From Singulisphaera sp. GP187 (lineage in GTDB: Bacteria; Planctomycetota; Phycisphaerae; Phycisphaerales; SM1A02), in NCBI GenBank assembly GCA_945862215.1, contig CAMAXY010000007.1, positions 19,326 through 83,325 on the forward strand: a stretch of DNA of 64,000 nt, given 5' to 3'. This document shows positions 1-8,725 of the stretch, in pieces (within the stretch, counting starts at the first letter, position 1; the number at the start of each line of letters is the position of its first letter). The notes below the pieces were generated by a model, which saw nothing but the letters and a program-made list of their open reading frames with translations, did not search any database and had not been told where the DNA came from. A program made the translations under genes and the position numbers.

Positions 1-874
1 CCTGAATCGACTGACGCTCTGTGATATCCCACTTGCCATCGATTTCTAAATAGCCTTCTGGATAGGTGTCGTTGACTGCACCGAATTCGTGCGTCGCTCC
101 GAATCCAACCTTGCCGACAAGTGCGATTGGCGGAGCTTGGAAAAATCGATAACCAATTCCACCCCACCCAGAGAGACGCTGCTCCCACGCTTCGAGTGAT
201 GAAGCCTGGCCTTGAGCTTTCAAGAACCACAACCAATCGGTTGCCGTGATATCTCGGTCGTAGACACTTGTCACAAGCAAGTTGTTGTCTGTGGTCGCAT
301 CATTGACGGTCTTGAAAAAATACTCGGCGTCCGTTTTCCACTTTTCAACATCCTTGATTTCATAGACCGCAGCTCCGGCCACACGAAAGTCGAGTTGCTT
401 ATCTGATGCATCCGTGTAATTCGCATTGGCGGCAAGAACAAATTTCCAATTAGAAACCGGCAACACAGGCTTCGGAGCCTCAGCTGCAGTGCCCGCCGCG
501 GCTGCGCCAGCCGCCGCGCCTTTTGCAGAATCGATCAGGACAGCTTCACTGCTCGCTTGATTCGCATTGGTGATGTCAGTGGCAATCGCCGCAACATTGG
601 CAGGCTCGCTTGGTGTGGCGGCGGGATTTGCAGTCTGCGTCACCATGCTTGTCATATTCGAACGGGCAATCGTCATCTGTCCAAGAACTGCGTGCTTAAT
701 AATGATCGAATCTGGTGTCTCTGAAACAAGTTCACCGCGCAGAGAATCACCACCAACAAGTTGCACAACCACTTGATTTCCAGACATCGGTTGTGGTTGG
801 GCTGGCGCTTGCGCAGCAGCTTCAATTGTGAAGAGAGACAACGCAAAAATGCACTGTAAAATTTTTATTCTCAT
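1..874 (-). CDS. DUF481 outer-membrane protein, 3' end missing
   Basis: The reading frame starts at ATG 872-874 on the minus strand and runs off the left window edge, so only about 291 N-terminal residues are visible. A signal peptide ends near AAAQAPAQ. A short region follows with the sequence VVQLVGGDSLRGELVSE, which fits the small beta-barrel usually placed before DUF481. After an Ala-rich linker comes beta-barrel-like sequence typical of DUF481 (YdiY-like, salt-induced outer-membrane protein), with alternating aromatic strands such as GGIGYRFF and YLEIDGKWDITERQS. A -10-like TACTCT lies six bases before the ATG and no Shine-Dalgarno is seen. The family's function is poorly known; a role in the outer membrane is inferred. 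The plus-strand frames inside it are shadows. Confidence 0.75.
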   Translation of the reverse strand, partial: MRIKILQCIFALSLFTIEAAAQAPAQPQPMSGNQVVVQLVGGDSLRGELVSETPDSIIIKHAVLGQMTIARSNMTSMVTQTANPAATPSEPANVAAIATDITNANQASSEAVLIDSAKGAAAGAAAAGTAAEAPKPVLPVSNWKFVLAANANYTDASDKQLDFRVAGAAVYEIKDVEKWKTDAEYFFKTVNDATTDNNLLVTSVYDRDITATDWLWFLKAQGQASSLEAWEQRLSGWGGIGYRFFQAPPIALVGKVGFGATHEFGAVNDTYPEGYLEIDGKWDITERQSIQ

Positions 875-906
875 TCAAACAGAGTAACTGCAGACAGATA
901 TTTTTG

Positions 907-3900
907 TTATTTGTTGCGCACTCGCAAACAAATGATTTCAAATGGCTTCATCTTGATGACAGATATCTCCCGCTTCACTGAGATGGCGCCACCTTTGATT
1001 GGCAGCTCGAAGAAATCGCAAAGCGTGACGCGTTTTGCGCCGCGCGTCCAACTGAGGGCACAAGTTTGAGGCGAACCAGTTCGGTCAACAAGGCGAACAA
1101 TGACATCCCCACTGCCGTCACTCGCCGGCTTGAGTGCAGAAATTTCAGTGCCGAATTGTCCACTGACGCTCTGAATGTTCAGAAACTGCTGCGATTGAGC
1201 GAGTTGTTTTTGTTTTATGGGCGAAACTGAAACAAGCGCATTGTTGAGCCGATCAGATGCGGCCCAGTCAGAAGAATCCCATGCCGCACGACATCGAATG
1301 CCATAAACAAATTCATGCACACCTCGATCAGACTTTGGATCCGGAAAGTTTGGACTCTTGACGAGCGTCAACCCAAGCGTTCCGCCGTGGGCGCTCTTTC
1401 CAAAGATGCCATCGTCAATCACGCAGAACGCCGTCGCGTCATCACTCAATGTCATCCAGTCATGACCAGGAACTTCGAACTGCGCCGTCTGCCAACTTGT
1501 ATTGCGGTGCGAGTCACGGTCGATGTGTCCGAACTGCGTGCCGAAGCGAGCTGTGCGTGTGCGAAGTCTTGTTGGAAAAAGTGTGCGCAGCAATGTGCGA
1601 TCCTCGCGCCAGTCCAATCGAGTACGAACGAAAACGACATCGCTCCATGGTTGCAATTCATATGTCTGCACAATCGTGCTGCGTGTTCCAAGTTTGCGCT
1701 CGACAGAAAGTGTCGCCATACCACTGCGCACAATCGCCTTCATCGTGCATGGTGTTATTACCGGCGTTGGCTTCTGAAGATATTCCTTGTCCGTATCCCA
1801 CGCTTCCCATCTGCGTGGACGATCTTCATAGAGGACGAGTTCGTTGAACACACGACCACGCATTGGTTGCACTTTTCCATCAAGCGTGATGATCTGAGTG
1901 ATACGGCCAAGCGCATCAAAGCCAACGGTGACAAGCGAATTGGATATCTCCCGATCGGACGCGCGAAGCGATTCATCCTTTTTGACTACGTTCGCCACGG
2001 AAACACTGCATGCTGGCGCTTCGAGCGTTGCGCTGCTTGCTGGATTGAAAACGACTCGATCGCTCTTCGCTCCACCAACTTTTTGCGCCGCGCGTGAAAG
2101 CCCCGCGTCACGGAGTGCGGTCAACTGCGTGATCGCACCGCCCATCGCTTTACGTGCATCGTCATAGACCGGACCGATACTCGATCCAGGAAGGATGTCA
2201 TGGAATTGATGAAGCAAAACAATTTTCCACAGAGCATCGAGTTCGACGAGCAGTGCCCGCTCCTGCGCTCGCGCAAGCGGCGTAAGTACCGCAAGCATTT
2301 CAACTTGACGCAGCAGTTGTTCGGCCTTGCGATTCGTTTGCTTGATCCATCGCTGCGATGTGTATGTGCCTCGATGCGCTTCGAGATAAAGTTCTCCGTC
2401 CCACACAGGAATCTCAGTTCCTCGTCGAGCACATGCCTGCGCTTCTTCATGAAGAATCTGGCAGAAATCGCCTGCTTTTACATAGCTTGTGGCGGGCATC
2501 CCTTCGCACTGCGCTGCGCTGCGCGTCCGTTCAATCTGCATCGGATCGGGTCCACCACCACCATCGCCCCAACCATAAGGTTGCAAATATGTTCGTGTGC
2601 GACCTCTGTCTTGACGCTCGATGTTTGCGTCTGCGAGTTGTAAATCAGCCGGAAGAAAATCGCTATTGTAATTATGCCCCGGCGTGAGATGCGTCAGTAC
2701 CTCGGTGCCATCAAGTCCGCGCCAATTGAAAGTCACGTGCGGAAAGCGATTTGTGTCGCTCCAAATAATCTTGTTGGTGATGAAAGTATCCAGTCCGGCC
2801 TTGGCAATAATCTGCGGAAGGCATGCGGGGAATCCAAATGTATCTGGCAGATACAAAAATCTCTGTGGTGCAGACGATCCAAATTGTTCTTTCCACCAAC
2901 TTGTTCCATGCGTGATCTGACGAATGAAACTCTCACCACTCGGTGCGGTGCAATCGGGCTCGATCCACATTGCGCCGTTGGGTTCCCACTTGCCAGCTTT
3001 CACTGCTGCGCGAATGCCATCAAAGAGTTTCGGGCATTCCTCTTTGACATATTGATATTGCTGCGCCTGACTGCAGAGAAATCGAAAGTGCGGAAAACGT
3101 TCAATATTTCGCAGCGCTGTCGCAAACGAGCGCACGCATTTGCGTCGAGTCTCGTCAATACGCCAAAGCCATGCCGTATCAATGTGCGCATGACCAATGG
3201 AGATGCATGTTGTGGCGCGTTCGCCGCTCGTTCGACCTTTCATCAGTCGATCGAGCGCGCCGTGCTGAGCGAGAACATCTTGACGCGTTGCAATTCCCGC
3301 AGGAATCGCGCGAACGATCGCGTTGAGTCCTTCGTCAATGTCATTCGTGCGCGAATGTTCGGCGTTGCCACTCGAAAGCATTCGTCGCAACCAATCGAAT
3401 CGTTGGCAGAACTGCCAGACTGCTTCGTCGATCGCCACAATTTCTGCGCACTCAAGCCGACCAGGTTTCGCTTCACTCCAGCGCGCGCGTTGTTCTGGCT
3501 GATCCCACCAAAACGTTGTGGCTCCGAGGGGAAGATTGCACGCCGCTTCAATCCACAAATCGATTTTTTCGCCACCTCGAGCGCGCTGTGCACTTCGCCA
3601 ATCAAGAGGAAGAATTGGAGCGGTGTCGTGATATGGATCGAGCCCCGCATGCGCCGTGCCGTCAACCCAAACACACGCTTCCGTGCCACTGGAAAATCTC
3701 AGCAGCGCACGATGGCCGCGAAAGTCCGTATTGAGTTTTCCACGAATGCGAAACCATGCAGTACTCCAAATGGGTCCCCATCGATAACCAATTTCGGCGC
3801 CTTTCATTCGAGTACGCATCGCATCAGCGATCGGCACGCGCGACGCAAAGTGCGCCACTTCAACAGAAACAGATTGCTTCACGGGCCACGCGAGCGGCTG

Positions 3901-3960
3901 AAGAATGTCTTTACAGAACTCTTCATAGCGAATCGCATTCATTTGAAAATGAGGGAGCAC
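907..3960 (-). CDS. Alpha-mannosidase, glycoside hydrolase family 38
   Basis: This 1017-residue protein hydrolyses alpha-mannosidic bonds in the GH38 manner, with retention and a divalent metal in the active site. The metal-binding signature HAHIDTAWLWR is at residues 257-267, and the PDTFGF motif at 372-377 supplies the probable nucleophile, Asp373. The N-terminal 200 residues fit the beta-sandwich that precedes the catalytic domain in bacterial GH38 enzymes. The C-terminal half fits the family's long beta-rich domains. No signal peptide is seen, so a cytoplasmic location is likely. The GTG start is favoured because TACACT lies six bases upstream; ATG at 3942 is the alternative. The AmpG-like permease lies 45 bases upstream on the same strand and could import its substrate. 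The exact mannoside is unknown. Confidence 0.9.
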   Translation of the reverse strand: MLPHFQMNAIRYEEFCKDILQPLAWPVKQSVSVEVAHFASRVPIADAMRTRMKGAEIGYRWGPIWSTAWFRIRGKLNTDFRGHRALLRFSSGTEACVWVDGTAHAGLDPYHDTAPILPLDWRSAQRARGGEKIDLWIEAACNLPLGATTFWWDQPEQRARWSEAKPGRLECAEIVAIDEAVWQFCQRFDWLRRMLSSGNAEHSRTNDIDEGLNAIVRAIPAGIATRQDVLAQHGALDRLMKGRTSGERATTCISIGHAHIDTAWLWRIDETRRKCVRSFATALRNIERFPHFRFLCSQAQQYQYVKEECPKLFDGIRAAVKAGKWEPNGAMWIEPDCTAPSGESFIRQITHGTSWWKEQFGSSAPQRFLYLPDTFGFPACLPQIIAKAGLDTFITNKIIWSDTNRFPHVTFNWRGLDGTEVLTHLTPGHNYNSDFLPADLQLADANIERQDRGRTRTYLQPYGWGDGGGGPDPMQIERTRSAAQCEGMPATSYVKAGDFCQILHEEAQACARRGTEIPVWDGELYLEAHRGTYTSQRWIKQTNRKAEQLLRQVEMLAVLTPLARAQERALLVELDALWKIVLLHQFHDILPGSSIGPVYDDARKAMGGAITQLTALRDAGLSRAAQKVGGAKSDRVVFNPASSATLEAPACSVSVANVVKKDESLRASDREISNSLVTVGFDALGRITQIITLDGKVQPMRGRVFNELVLYEDRPRRWEAWDTDKEYLQKPTPVITPCTMKAIVRSGMATLSVERKLGTRSTIVQTYELQPWSDVVFVRTRLDWREDRTLLRTLFPTRLRTRTARFGTQFGHIDRDSHRNTSWQTAQFEVPGHDWMTLSDDATAFCVIDDGIFGKSAHGGTLGLTLVKSPNFPDPKSDRGVHEFVYGIRCRAAWDSSDWAASDRLNNALVSVSPIKQKQLAQSQQFLNIQSVSGQFGTEISALKPASDGSGDVIVRLVDRTGSPQTCALSWTRGAKRVTLCDFFELPIKGGAISVKREISVIKMKPFEIICLRVRNK

Positions 3961-4005
3961 GGACGCAGTGTATGAACCGTCTGCACCCTCAGCATCAAGG
4001 CTGAA

Positions 4006-5376
4006 TCATGAAACCCGTTGCGCTTGCGCCGATGGCCGCACGAATGAAATCAGAAGTATGCCTGGGATTCCGCTCAACATCGCGATCACCAAGAACAAGG
4101 GATAATCGAATCGTTCTGCGAGCGCGCCGCTCATTCCTCCTGCCACGGAACTTCCCGCGGCCATGATGGCGGTCAAGAGTGCGTACTGCGTAGCGGTGTA
4201 TCGATGATCGCAAATCGCCATCAAGAACGCGACAAATCCGCTCGTCACCATTCCAATCACGATGTTTTCGACTGCGATCGCAGACATGAGCGCCCAAATC
4301 GGTGGCGCTGTTGTTGGAGTCGCATGGACAGTCGCGCCAAATGCGAGCGCGAGAATCAGAAACCCACTAATGCTGATCGAATGTGCGAATCCGAAAATCC
4401 ATAAACAGCGAATCACGCCAATGCGCGCCACCATCCAACCACCTGCGCCCGCTCCAACAATTGTCATTGCGAAACCAAACGACTGCCGAACCCAACCAAT
4501 CGATTCCGCTGAATATGCAAGACCCTTCATCAACAGCGGTGTCGTGATCGAGTTTGTCAATTGATCTGGCAATTTGAAGAGCAAGACAAACAATGCCAAG
4601 GCGATTATTCGCCAGCGCCACACATTCCAGAAAATTGCGATTGGTTGCACAACGGAATCTGCAAGGCCGGGTCGCACGACGCCGACAAGTTGTGGTTCAC
4701 GCGCGACAAGTGTTGCGGCAAGTCCAAGCAGCATCCCTATGGAAGCTGCGGTCGATGCGATGCGCCACGAGATTGCATCAGCAGCAAGCAGAACGCCTGC
4801 GCCGAAGACCATAAACGCGATGCGATATCCCGTGACAAATGTGCTTGCGCCAGCGCCGAGTTCTGTCGACGAAAGCGAGTCCGCGCGAAACGCATCCGCA
4901 ACGATGTCTTGCGTTGCAGAGAAAAATGCAGTGACGCAGAGGAGTACGAAAAATATTCGGTTATGAAAGAGAGCAGCGTCGATTTCGCTTGGACTCCAAA
5001 CGACAGCACCGAGAGGATCAGTCGCCACTGGGCCCCACAACGAAAGTGCGATCAACGCAGCGAGCGAAAGAATCTGCGACAAGATCAACCAACCTCGCCG
5101 GCGACCGAGTCGTCCAAGAATTGGCAACGACACACCATCGACGATGGGCGCCCAAAGAAACTTCAGCGCGTATGGCAACGTGCAGAATGTGAGCGCGCCG
5201 ATTGCAGTCACACTCCAACCAACTGATGACGTCCACGCTTGCGCAACGCTTGTCACCATCACATTCGGAAGACCACCTGCGATGCCTAAGAACAACAGGA
5301 CGAGCATCGTCCGACTTCTATAGAGGTCAGTGAATGATTGAAAGCGCGAGCGTTCTTCAAGCCGATCCGTGGCCAT
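4006..5376 (-). CDS. AmpG-like MFS permease
   Basis: A 456-residue inner-membrane transporter with about 12 hydrophobic segments. The N-terminus (LFLGIAGGLPNVMV, then LPYALKFLWAPIVDG and LGRRRGW) matches the AmpG / acetyl-CoA transporter branch of the major facilitator superfamily, whose best-known member imports muropeptides. It shares a strand with the alpha-mannosidase, whose start lies 45 bases downstream, so the pair may take up and break down a glycoside. The substrate cannot be read from sequence. The box TAATCT stands exactly six bases before the ATG with no Shine-Dalgarno, suggesting a leaderless transcript. Confidence 0.8.
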   Translation of the reverse strand: MATDRLEERSRFQSFTDLYRSRTMLVLLFLGIAGGLPNVMVTSVAQAWTSSVGWSVTAIGALTFCTLPYALKFLWAPIVDGVSLPILGRLGRRRGWLILSQILSLAALIALSLWGPVATDPLGAVVWSPSEIDAALFHNRIFFVLLCVTAFFSATQDIVADAFRADSLSSTELGAGASTFVTGYRIAFMVFGAGVLLAADAISWRIASTAASIGMLLGLAATLVAREPQLVGVVRPGLADSVVQPIAIFWNVWRWRIIALALFVLLFKLPDQLTNSITTPLLMKGLAYSAESIGWVRQSFGFAMTIVGAGAGGWMVARIGVIRCLWIFGFAHSISISGFLILALAFGATVHATPTTAPPIWALMSAIAVENIVIGMVTSGFVAFLMAICDHRYTATQYALLTAIMAAGSSVAGGMSGALAERFDYPLFLVIAMLSGIPGILLISFVRPSAQAQRVS

Positions 5377-5446
5377 AGTGCAAGATTACCGACCCGGCTG
5401 CGAATATCGTGGGATGGAACCGGCGAACAGAAACTTCAAAGTCAAG

Positions 5447-6505
5447 TTATGTCGCTAGAGAAATTGCCCTGCTGGAAAACCAATTGAAATCCTGCTTGTA
5501 GACAGCAGAAAAGAGGCTGTAAGCAACCGATGCGACCTCAGGGATCTTCATGATGTTGTGTTGCCAATCCACCAATTGACCTTCACTCGCCACAAAGACT
5601 TCGACCAGAATCTGCTCGGTCTGCGCGCAGAGAAAAATCCAGTTTGGATTCAGTGTCTCGGCAATCTCTTGCGCAATTTTTTTGAAATCTCGCTTTGCAG
5701 AAATGCGAAGTTGAGCGCACACTGGCGTTCCCAAGAAATTCGGATCGACAACGACGATGTGACGAACGAGTCCCAGATCGATAACTTCTTGAACGCGCTC
5801 AGAAATGCAGGGACCAGAGAGTCCAACTACGTCCGAAATGGCAGTGAGTGTCATACGGTAATCAGATTGCAGCGTTCGGATCAGGTTTGCCTGAAAGTGG
5901 GAGCGACGAACCGTGGCTCTCCTTTCGATCACCGGTTCATTCGTAGAATTGAGTACTTGTCGTGCTTCGCGAGGAGGAATGATGTCCAAGATTGGCGAGA
6001 CATGATGAATGACAACATCATTATGTTCAGCAATAATCTCTTCTAACTCCGCAAGCAAGAGCAGCGGCGTGGTCGCAACCAAACAAGCTATCACTTCGCT
6101 TTGGCCGGCGATCGTTGCGACACGGTAACAACGAAGTCGCTTTGCCAACGCTTGCGCCAAGATAATGGGAGATCCCATCGTCGAAAATCGAATCATTGCC
6201 GCCGCGTTGCATCCTGCATTTTGCAAACTAACATAACCCCGAACTCGGACAAGACCGGACTCCTCCAACTGAAAAATCCTGCGTGAGATACTTGCCTCGG
6301 AAAGTTTGGTTCGCTCTGCGAATGCTCGGCCTCCAGCGCGTCCGTCTGTGCGGAGAGTTTCGATCAGCTGAAGATCGATTTCGCTGGCGACTCGAATGGG
6401 TTCTGGACGATTGGGGAATGTTGGCTTAAGCAATTGGGGAATTTCTGATAACACTTCATAATCTGAACACGGATGCAAAACCGAGAAATCCCCAACAAGA
6501 ATCAT
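5447..6505 (-). CDS. Tandem Lrp/AsnC-family transcriptional regulator
   Basis: About 352 residues, roughly twice the usual 150-160 of an Lrp/AsnC protein. Two complete units follow each other. The first helix-turn-helix (DLQLIETLRTDGRAGGRAFA, then LSEASISRRIFQLEESGLV) lies near residues 43-90 and is followed by a ligand-binding ferredoxin-like domain. The second (NLIRTLQSDYRMTLTAISDV, then LSGPCISERVQEVIDLGLV) lies near 205-250 and is followed by another such domain. Regulators of this family bind amino acids or other small effectors. A TTG codon at 6520 would add five residues; ATG at 6505 was chosen. It is divergent from the export block starting at 6811, so it is a candidate regulator of that block, but this is inference. 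Confidence 0.8.
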   Translation of the reverse strand: MILVGDFSVLHPCSDYEVLSEIPQLLKPTFPNRPEPIRVASEIDLQLIETLRTDGRAGGRAFAERTKLSEASISRRIFQLEESGLVRVRGYVSLQNAGCNAAAMIRFSTMGSPIILAQALAKRLRCYRVATIAGQSEVIACLVATTPLLLLAELEEIIAEHNDVVIHHVSPILDIIPPREARQVLNSTNEPVIERRATVRRSHFQANLIRTLQSDYRMTLTAISDVVGLSGPCISERVQEVIDLGLVRHIVVVDPNFLGTPVCAQLRISAKRDFKKIAQEIAETLNPNWIFLCAQTEQILVEVFVASEGQLVDWQHNIMKIPEVASVAYSLFSAVYKQDFNWFSSRAISLAT

Positions 6506-6771
6506 AATAATGTTAGCCAAACAAATGAAAGAATGGGAAAGGTTTTTTCCAATTTATTCCTCTTCATAGTTGCGGGTCGACAGTGAAACTGTGTGACGGG
6601 GAGAGTTGTGAGAAATTTGCCTGCTCTCGGCGACACTCATATAAAAATCGCTGCGGGTTATAAAAACCTAATCCTGAGTGCATACTCAAAGGTTCCTTCC
6701 GCTTAAACCGCTTGTTGGATGTTTTTTTGTGTCAATTCCAAAGTTCTCGCAAGGAAAACTGATGAATCAAC

Positions 6772-6801
6772 TTGACATCCCACAATCCAACAATCTATTG
6801 T
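6772..6801 (+). promoter_or_regulatory. Predicted promoter of the metal-export block
   Basis: TTGACA at 6772-6777 and TATTGT at 6796-6801 are separated by 18 bases and stand nine bases before the first gene of the block. An inverted repeat CACAAT-N10-ATTGTG (6781-6802) overlaps the spacer and the -10 box and could be an operator. The rest of the 290-base gap between the divergent regulator and this gene shows no gene. Confidence 0.5.
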
Positions 6802-6810
6802 GTTTAGTAG

Positions 6811-7260
6811 ATGTTCGGTCTTCAGCGCATTCTCATCACCGCAGTGATCGCCCTTTGGCTTCCACTGTGTTGTTGTCAAGTGATGGCGTTTGCGAACTCC
6901 GCTTGCTTGAGCGATGCGGAAGTTTCTTGCTGTTCGAGCGAGCGTCAACATGGTGGTAAACATGCAGAACCAAAGAGTTGCTGCGATGACGAAGAAACCC
7001 CATCACATCAGCAGCCGCCAATGTCTTGTGTCCATTGCGCGACGAAAGCACCGCCTCCAACTGCTCCATCGCTCGATTCATTTTTCATTCTAAGTGCAGT
7101 TCCATTTGCTCTCGTCCTACCCCCTTCCTTGATTGAGCCCTCGACACTTCATGCGACGGAAATCTCAGGGTCGTGGGATGTGCCCCCACCAACGCGGCCA
7201 CCAGAAATTGCGATGAGCGCGAACGATCGTCGCTCGACTTTCAGCATCTGGATTATTTGA
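6811..7260 (+). CDS. Cys-rich secreted protein leading the RND block
   Basis: A 149-residue protein that I do not recognise as a named family. It opens with a hydrophobic signal segment (residues 5-28) that contains three adjacent cysteines. The next 45 residues carry two CC pairs and a CVHC motif mixed with His, Asp, Glu and Lys, which suggests metal binding. A second hydrophobic stretch lies near residues 90-110. It is the first gene of a block encoding a heavy-metal RND pump, and small Cys/His-rich periplasmic proteins often accompany such pumps. A role as periplasmic metal chaperone or sensor is inference. Confidence 0.6.
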   Translation: MFGLQRILITAVIALWLPLCCCQVMAFANSACLSDAEVSCCSSERQHGGKHAEPKSCCDDEETPSHQQPPMSCVHCATKAPPPTAPSLDSFFILSAVPFALVLPPSLIEPSTLHATEISGSWDVPPPTRPPEIAMSANDRRSTFSIWII

Positions 7261-7330
7261 ACTCCTGACACGACTGATCCACTTGGAGCGTTTCCAAGTG
7301 GTTGTTCTGTGTCAACTTTGGAGTTCATCA

Positions 7331-8725
7331 ATGCATAATTCAATTCGAGTGACGGCCTTGCTGGCCGCACTGCCAATTCTGTTTGTCTCTGCGTGCGCCG
7401 CGCCGCAGATGGATTTACCCACTTCGATTGGACCTGATATCTCCTCGCGTACTGGTGCGCTGCCAACGTGGTCGCGCGATGGCGCAAACACTGCGCCTGA
7501 TGCGAATGCGCTGCACGCAGCAGCGGTGACTGATCTTCCAAATCCGCTGAATGAAGTGGACGCGGTTGCAATTGCGCTTGATGCAAGTCCTGATATCGCC
7601 CGCATGCTCGCCGAGACGGATTCGTTGCGATCCCAGGCGCTCGAAATCGCTACGCCGCTGAATCCCGTTCTGAACTTCTCGTCTGGCGTACCGCTGGACT
7701 CACTGGGCGTCGTTCCAATTTTTGCGATGCTTATGGTGCAAATCGACGAGCTTTGGAAGCAGCCAATTCGCAGCGAATCTGCGCGTGATTCGTACGAAGC
7801 TGCACTTCTTTCGTTGGGTGCAGAAGCCGTCAAGCTCGCGTCTGACGCTCGTTCGCTTTGGCATGAAGTGGCTATGCGTGAACAGGAATGCGCGCTCGCG
7901 GCGAATGATCTTGAACTGACCGACCAATTATTAACGTTGGCTCGAGATCGCTTTGTGGCGGGTGAAGGTGACGGCAATAGCGTTGCGAATGCCCAGAAGG
8001 AATTCGCCGATGCGCATCACCGAGGCCAACGCGCAACGGAGAATTTGAATACCACGCGCTTGGCGTTGATGGCGATGTTAGGCCGCGCCGAAGCTCCAGT
8101 CGATTGGAGCGTCGGGTCAGCGGATCCCGCAGCGAAACATGCGCTTCACGCCACTCTTGCGCAAGAGGCCGCGCTGTTAAATCAACTTGCTCAGTCGCGA
8201 CTTGATGTCCGCGCCGCACAGGCTCGCGCGAAGGCGGCGCAAAGCAAATTTCAGCTTGCGCAGCGCAGTCGCATAGGACGATTCGAAATCGGCGCAGGCG
8301 CAGAGCGCACTTTGGAAAATCAAAACGCTATCGGCGTCGCCGCGAATATTGAGATCCCGATCTTCAACACTGGATCGTTGCGCATCGACAGGGCAGCGGC
8401 GGACTATCGAGCAGCTTCAATCATCGCGGAAAAAGTCCGCCAAACTGCGATCATTGAATTGCGCTCAGCGCTTGCAAAGGCGCGGTCGGCACAAAATATC
8501 CACGACGTCAGCGAATCTTCACAAGTTATTCCAGCGACAGAAACAGCCAAACGCGCGAACGACGCAATGCTGGCGGGCGAACTCTCGCAACGAGATTCAA
8601 TGAACTCGCAACACGCACTCGCTCTCGCTCGTCTGGAACTGACGGACCTTGAACGTCAACGGCGCTCGTCGCGCCTCGCTCTGTCGAGAGCCGCTGGTTT
8701 TCTACCAATGGAGGAATTCCCATGA
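7331..8725 (+). CDS. TolC-family outer-membrane efflux lipoprotein
   Basis: A 464-residue outer-membrane channel subunit of the CusC/CzcC type. The start at 7331 has GGAG seven bases upstream and gives a clean lipoprotein signal ending in the lipobox VSAC, so the longer frame from 7283 is rejected. Long amphipathic helices rich in Ala, Gln and Glu (for example residues 170-240 and 290-340) match the two outer-membrane efflux repeats. It overlaps the adaptor gene by four bases (ATGA), so translation of the two is coupled. Together with the next two genes it should form a tripartite pump across both membranes. Confidence 0.88.
   Translation: MHNSIRVTALLAALPILFVSACAAPQMDLPTSIGPDISSRTGALPTWSRDGANTAPDANALHAAAVTDLPNPLNEVDAVAIALDASPDIARMLAETDSLRSQALEIATPLNPVLNFSSGVPLDSLGVVPIFAMLMVQIDELWKQPIRSESARDSYEAALLSLGAEAVKLASDARSLWHEVAMREQECALAANDLELTDQLLTLARDRFVAGEGDGNSVANAQKEFADAHHRGQRATENLNTTRLALMAMLGRAEAPVDWSVGSADPAAKHALHATLAQEAALLNQLAQSRLDVRAAQARAKAAQSKFQLAQRSRIGRFEIGAGAERTLENQNAIGVAANIEIPIFNTGSLRIDRAAADYRAASIIAEKVRQTAIIELRSALAKARSAQNIHDVSESSQVIPATETAKRANDAMLAGELSQRDSMNSQHALALARLELTDLERQRRSSRLALSRAAGFLPMEEFP

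Noticed and set aside
2674..3975. A 433-codon plus-strand frame opposite the alpha-mannosidase gene
   Set aside because: It is fully antisense to a GH38 gene with clear catalytic motifs. Its translation is rich in Arg, Cys and Ser with no domain character.
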